Source: Piper betle
Taxonomy: Eukaryota > Streptophyta > Magnoliopsida > Piperales > Piperaceae
Reading direction: 5' to 3'
DNA: 64,000 nucleotides
Assembly (NCBI GenBank): GCA_033002965.1
Contig: JAURVB010012699.1
Location: 54,307-118,306, forward strand
The notes under the pieces were generated by a model. The model made no database searches. It was not told the DNA's origin and saw only the letters and a program-made list of their open reading frames with translations. This document shows, piece after piece, positions 63,811 to 64,000 of the stretch. How positions within the stretch are numbered: the stretch's first letter is position 1; every line of letters starts with the position of its first letter. The translations under genes were made by a program, and so were the position numbers.

Positions 63811-64000
63811 TGTAACACCCCAAATCCGGTTCACACTCGTGAACCAAACCGGCATGTTACAGGCCCGGGTTAGGTCGGCTAACGCGAACCTAACTCGTGC
63901 GGATCCAATCTCGGCGTCTTAAGATGAAGATACGATCTGTCATGAATGAATGCATGCACAAAATCCTAACATGGTACTATATGAATAACATGCAAATTAA
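63811..64000. mobile_element. Start of a third TGTAACACCC-type LTR, cut by the window end
   Basis: TGTAACACCCCAAATCCGGT begins directly after the (TA)n tract and follows the same order of words as 59125-59300 (GTGAACC, a GGATC-type word, CTTAAGATG or CTCAAGATG, ATGCATGC) but is clearly diverged. It is truncated by the window edge. Confidence 0.65.

Overview
The window is nuclear DNA of a flowering plant. Nine protein-coding genes with GT-AG introns belong to plant families: a DCD-domain protein, a DUF1764 protein, an SCL30-type SR splicing factor, a PBL/RLCK-VII kinase, CXIP4, a type 2 metallothionein, an Sfp-type phosphopantetheinyl transferase, the fasciclin-AGP FLA4, and an ENTH protein. 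The very GC-rich 5' half of FLA4 beside AT-rich introns hints at a monocot; that is an inference. There are no bacterial, viral or organellar genes.

Layout. 1-9.9 kb is a repeat graveyard: a degenerate LTR fragment, two hAT-like non-autonomous elements with 8-bp target duplications (1877-2541 and 2826-3783), a decayed Myb/SANT-like gene, and a young LTR retrotransposon that has lost its pol region (4926-7613). 10-26.3 kb is a gene block: DCD (+), DUF1764 (-), SCL30 (+), PBL kinase (-). 27-32.5 kb holds a compound transposable element. 33.7-46.1 kb is a second gene block: CXIP4 (+), MT2 (-), PPTase (-), FLA4 (+). 46-52 kb is mostly intergenic with a third hAT-like element. The ENTH gene lies at 52.7-53.8 kb. 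The rest, to 64 kb, is AT-rich DNA followed by two more compound elements and the start of another LTR.

The most unusual structure is a family of three elements (27068-32454, 57378-58777, 58814-63785). All have the same plan: a terminal inverted repeat with nested hairpins, a C-rich arm, an array of AT-rich units each carrying an ACTCGAGT-type palindrome, a second GC-rich arm, and the opposite terminal repeat. All three sit in (TA)n tracts. Two carry a 2.83-2.85 kb solo-LTR-like insertion in the left arm, each with a perfect 5-bp target duplication (CCCCG; CCCTG), in opposite orientations.

A second theme is single-base loss in or beside C/G-rich sequence. The PBL kinase (once), CXIP4 (twice) and probably FLA4 (once) each lose frame by one missing base while every splice junction stays consistent. 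This looks more like residual assembly indels than gene death. Exon models for DCD, SCL30, MT2, PPTase and ENTH close exactly in frame. SCL30 also carries a GAAG-rich intron with a probable poison exon, the arrangement known for self-regulating SCL genes.
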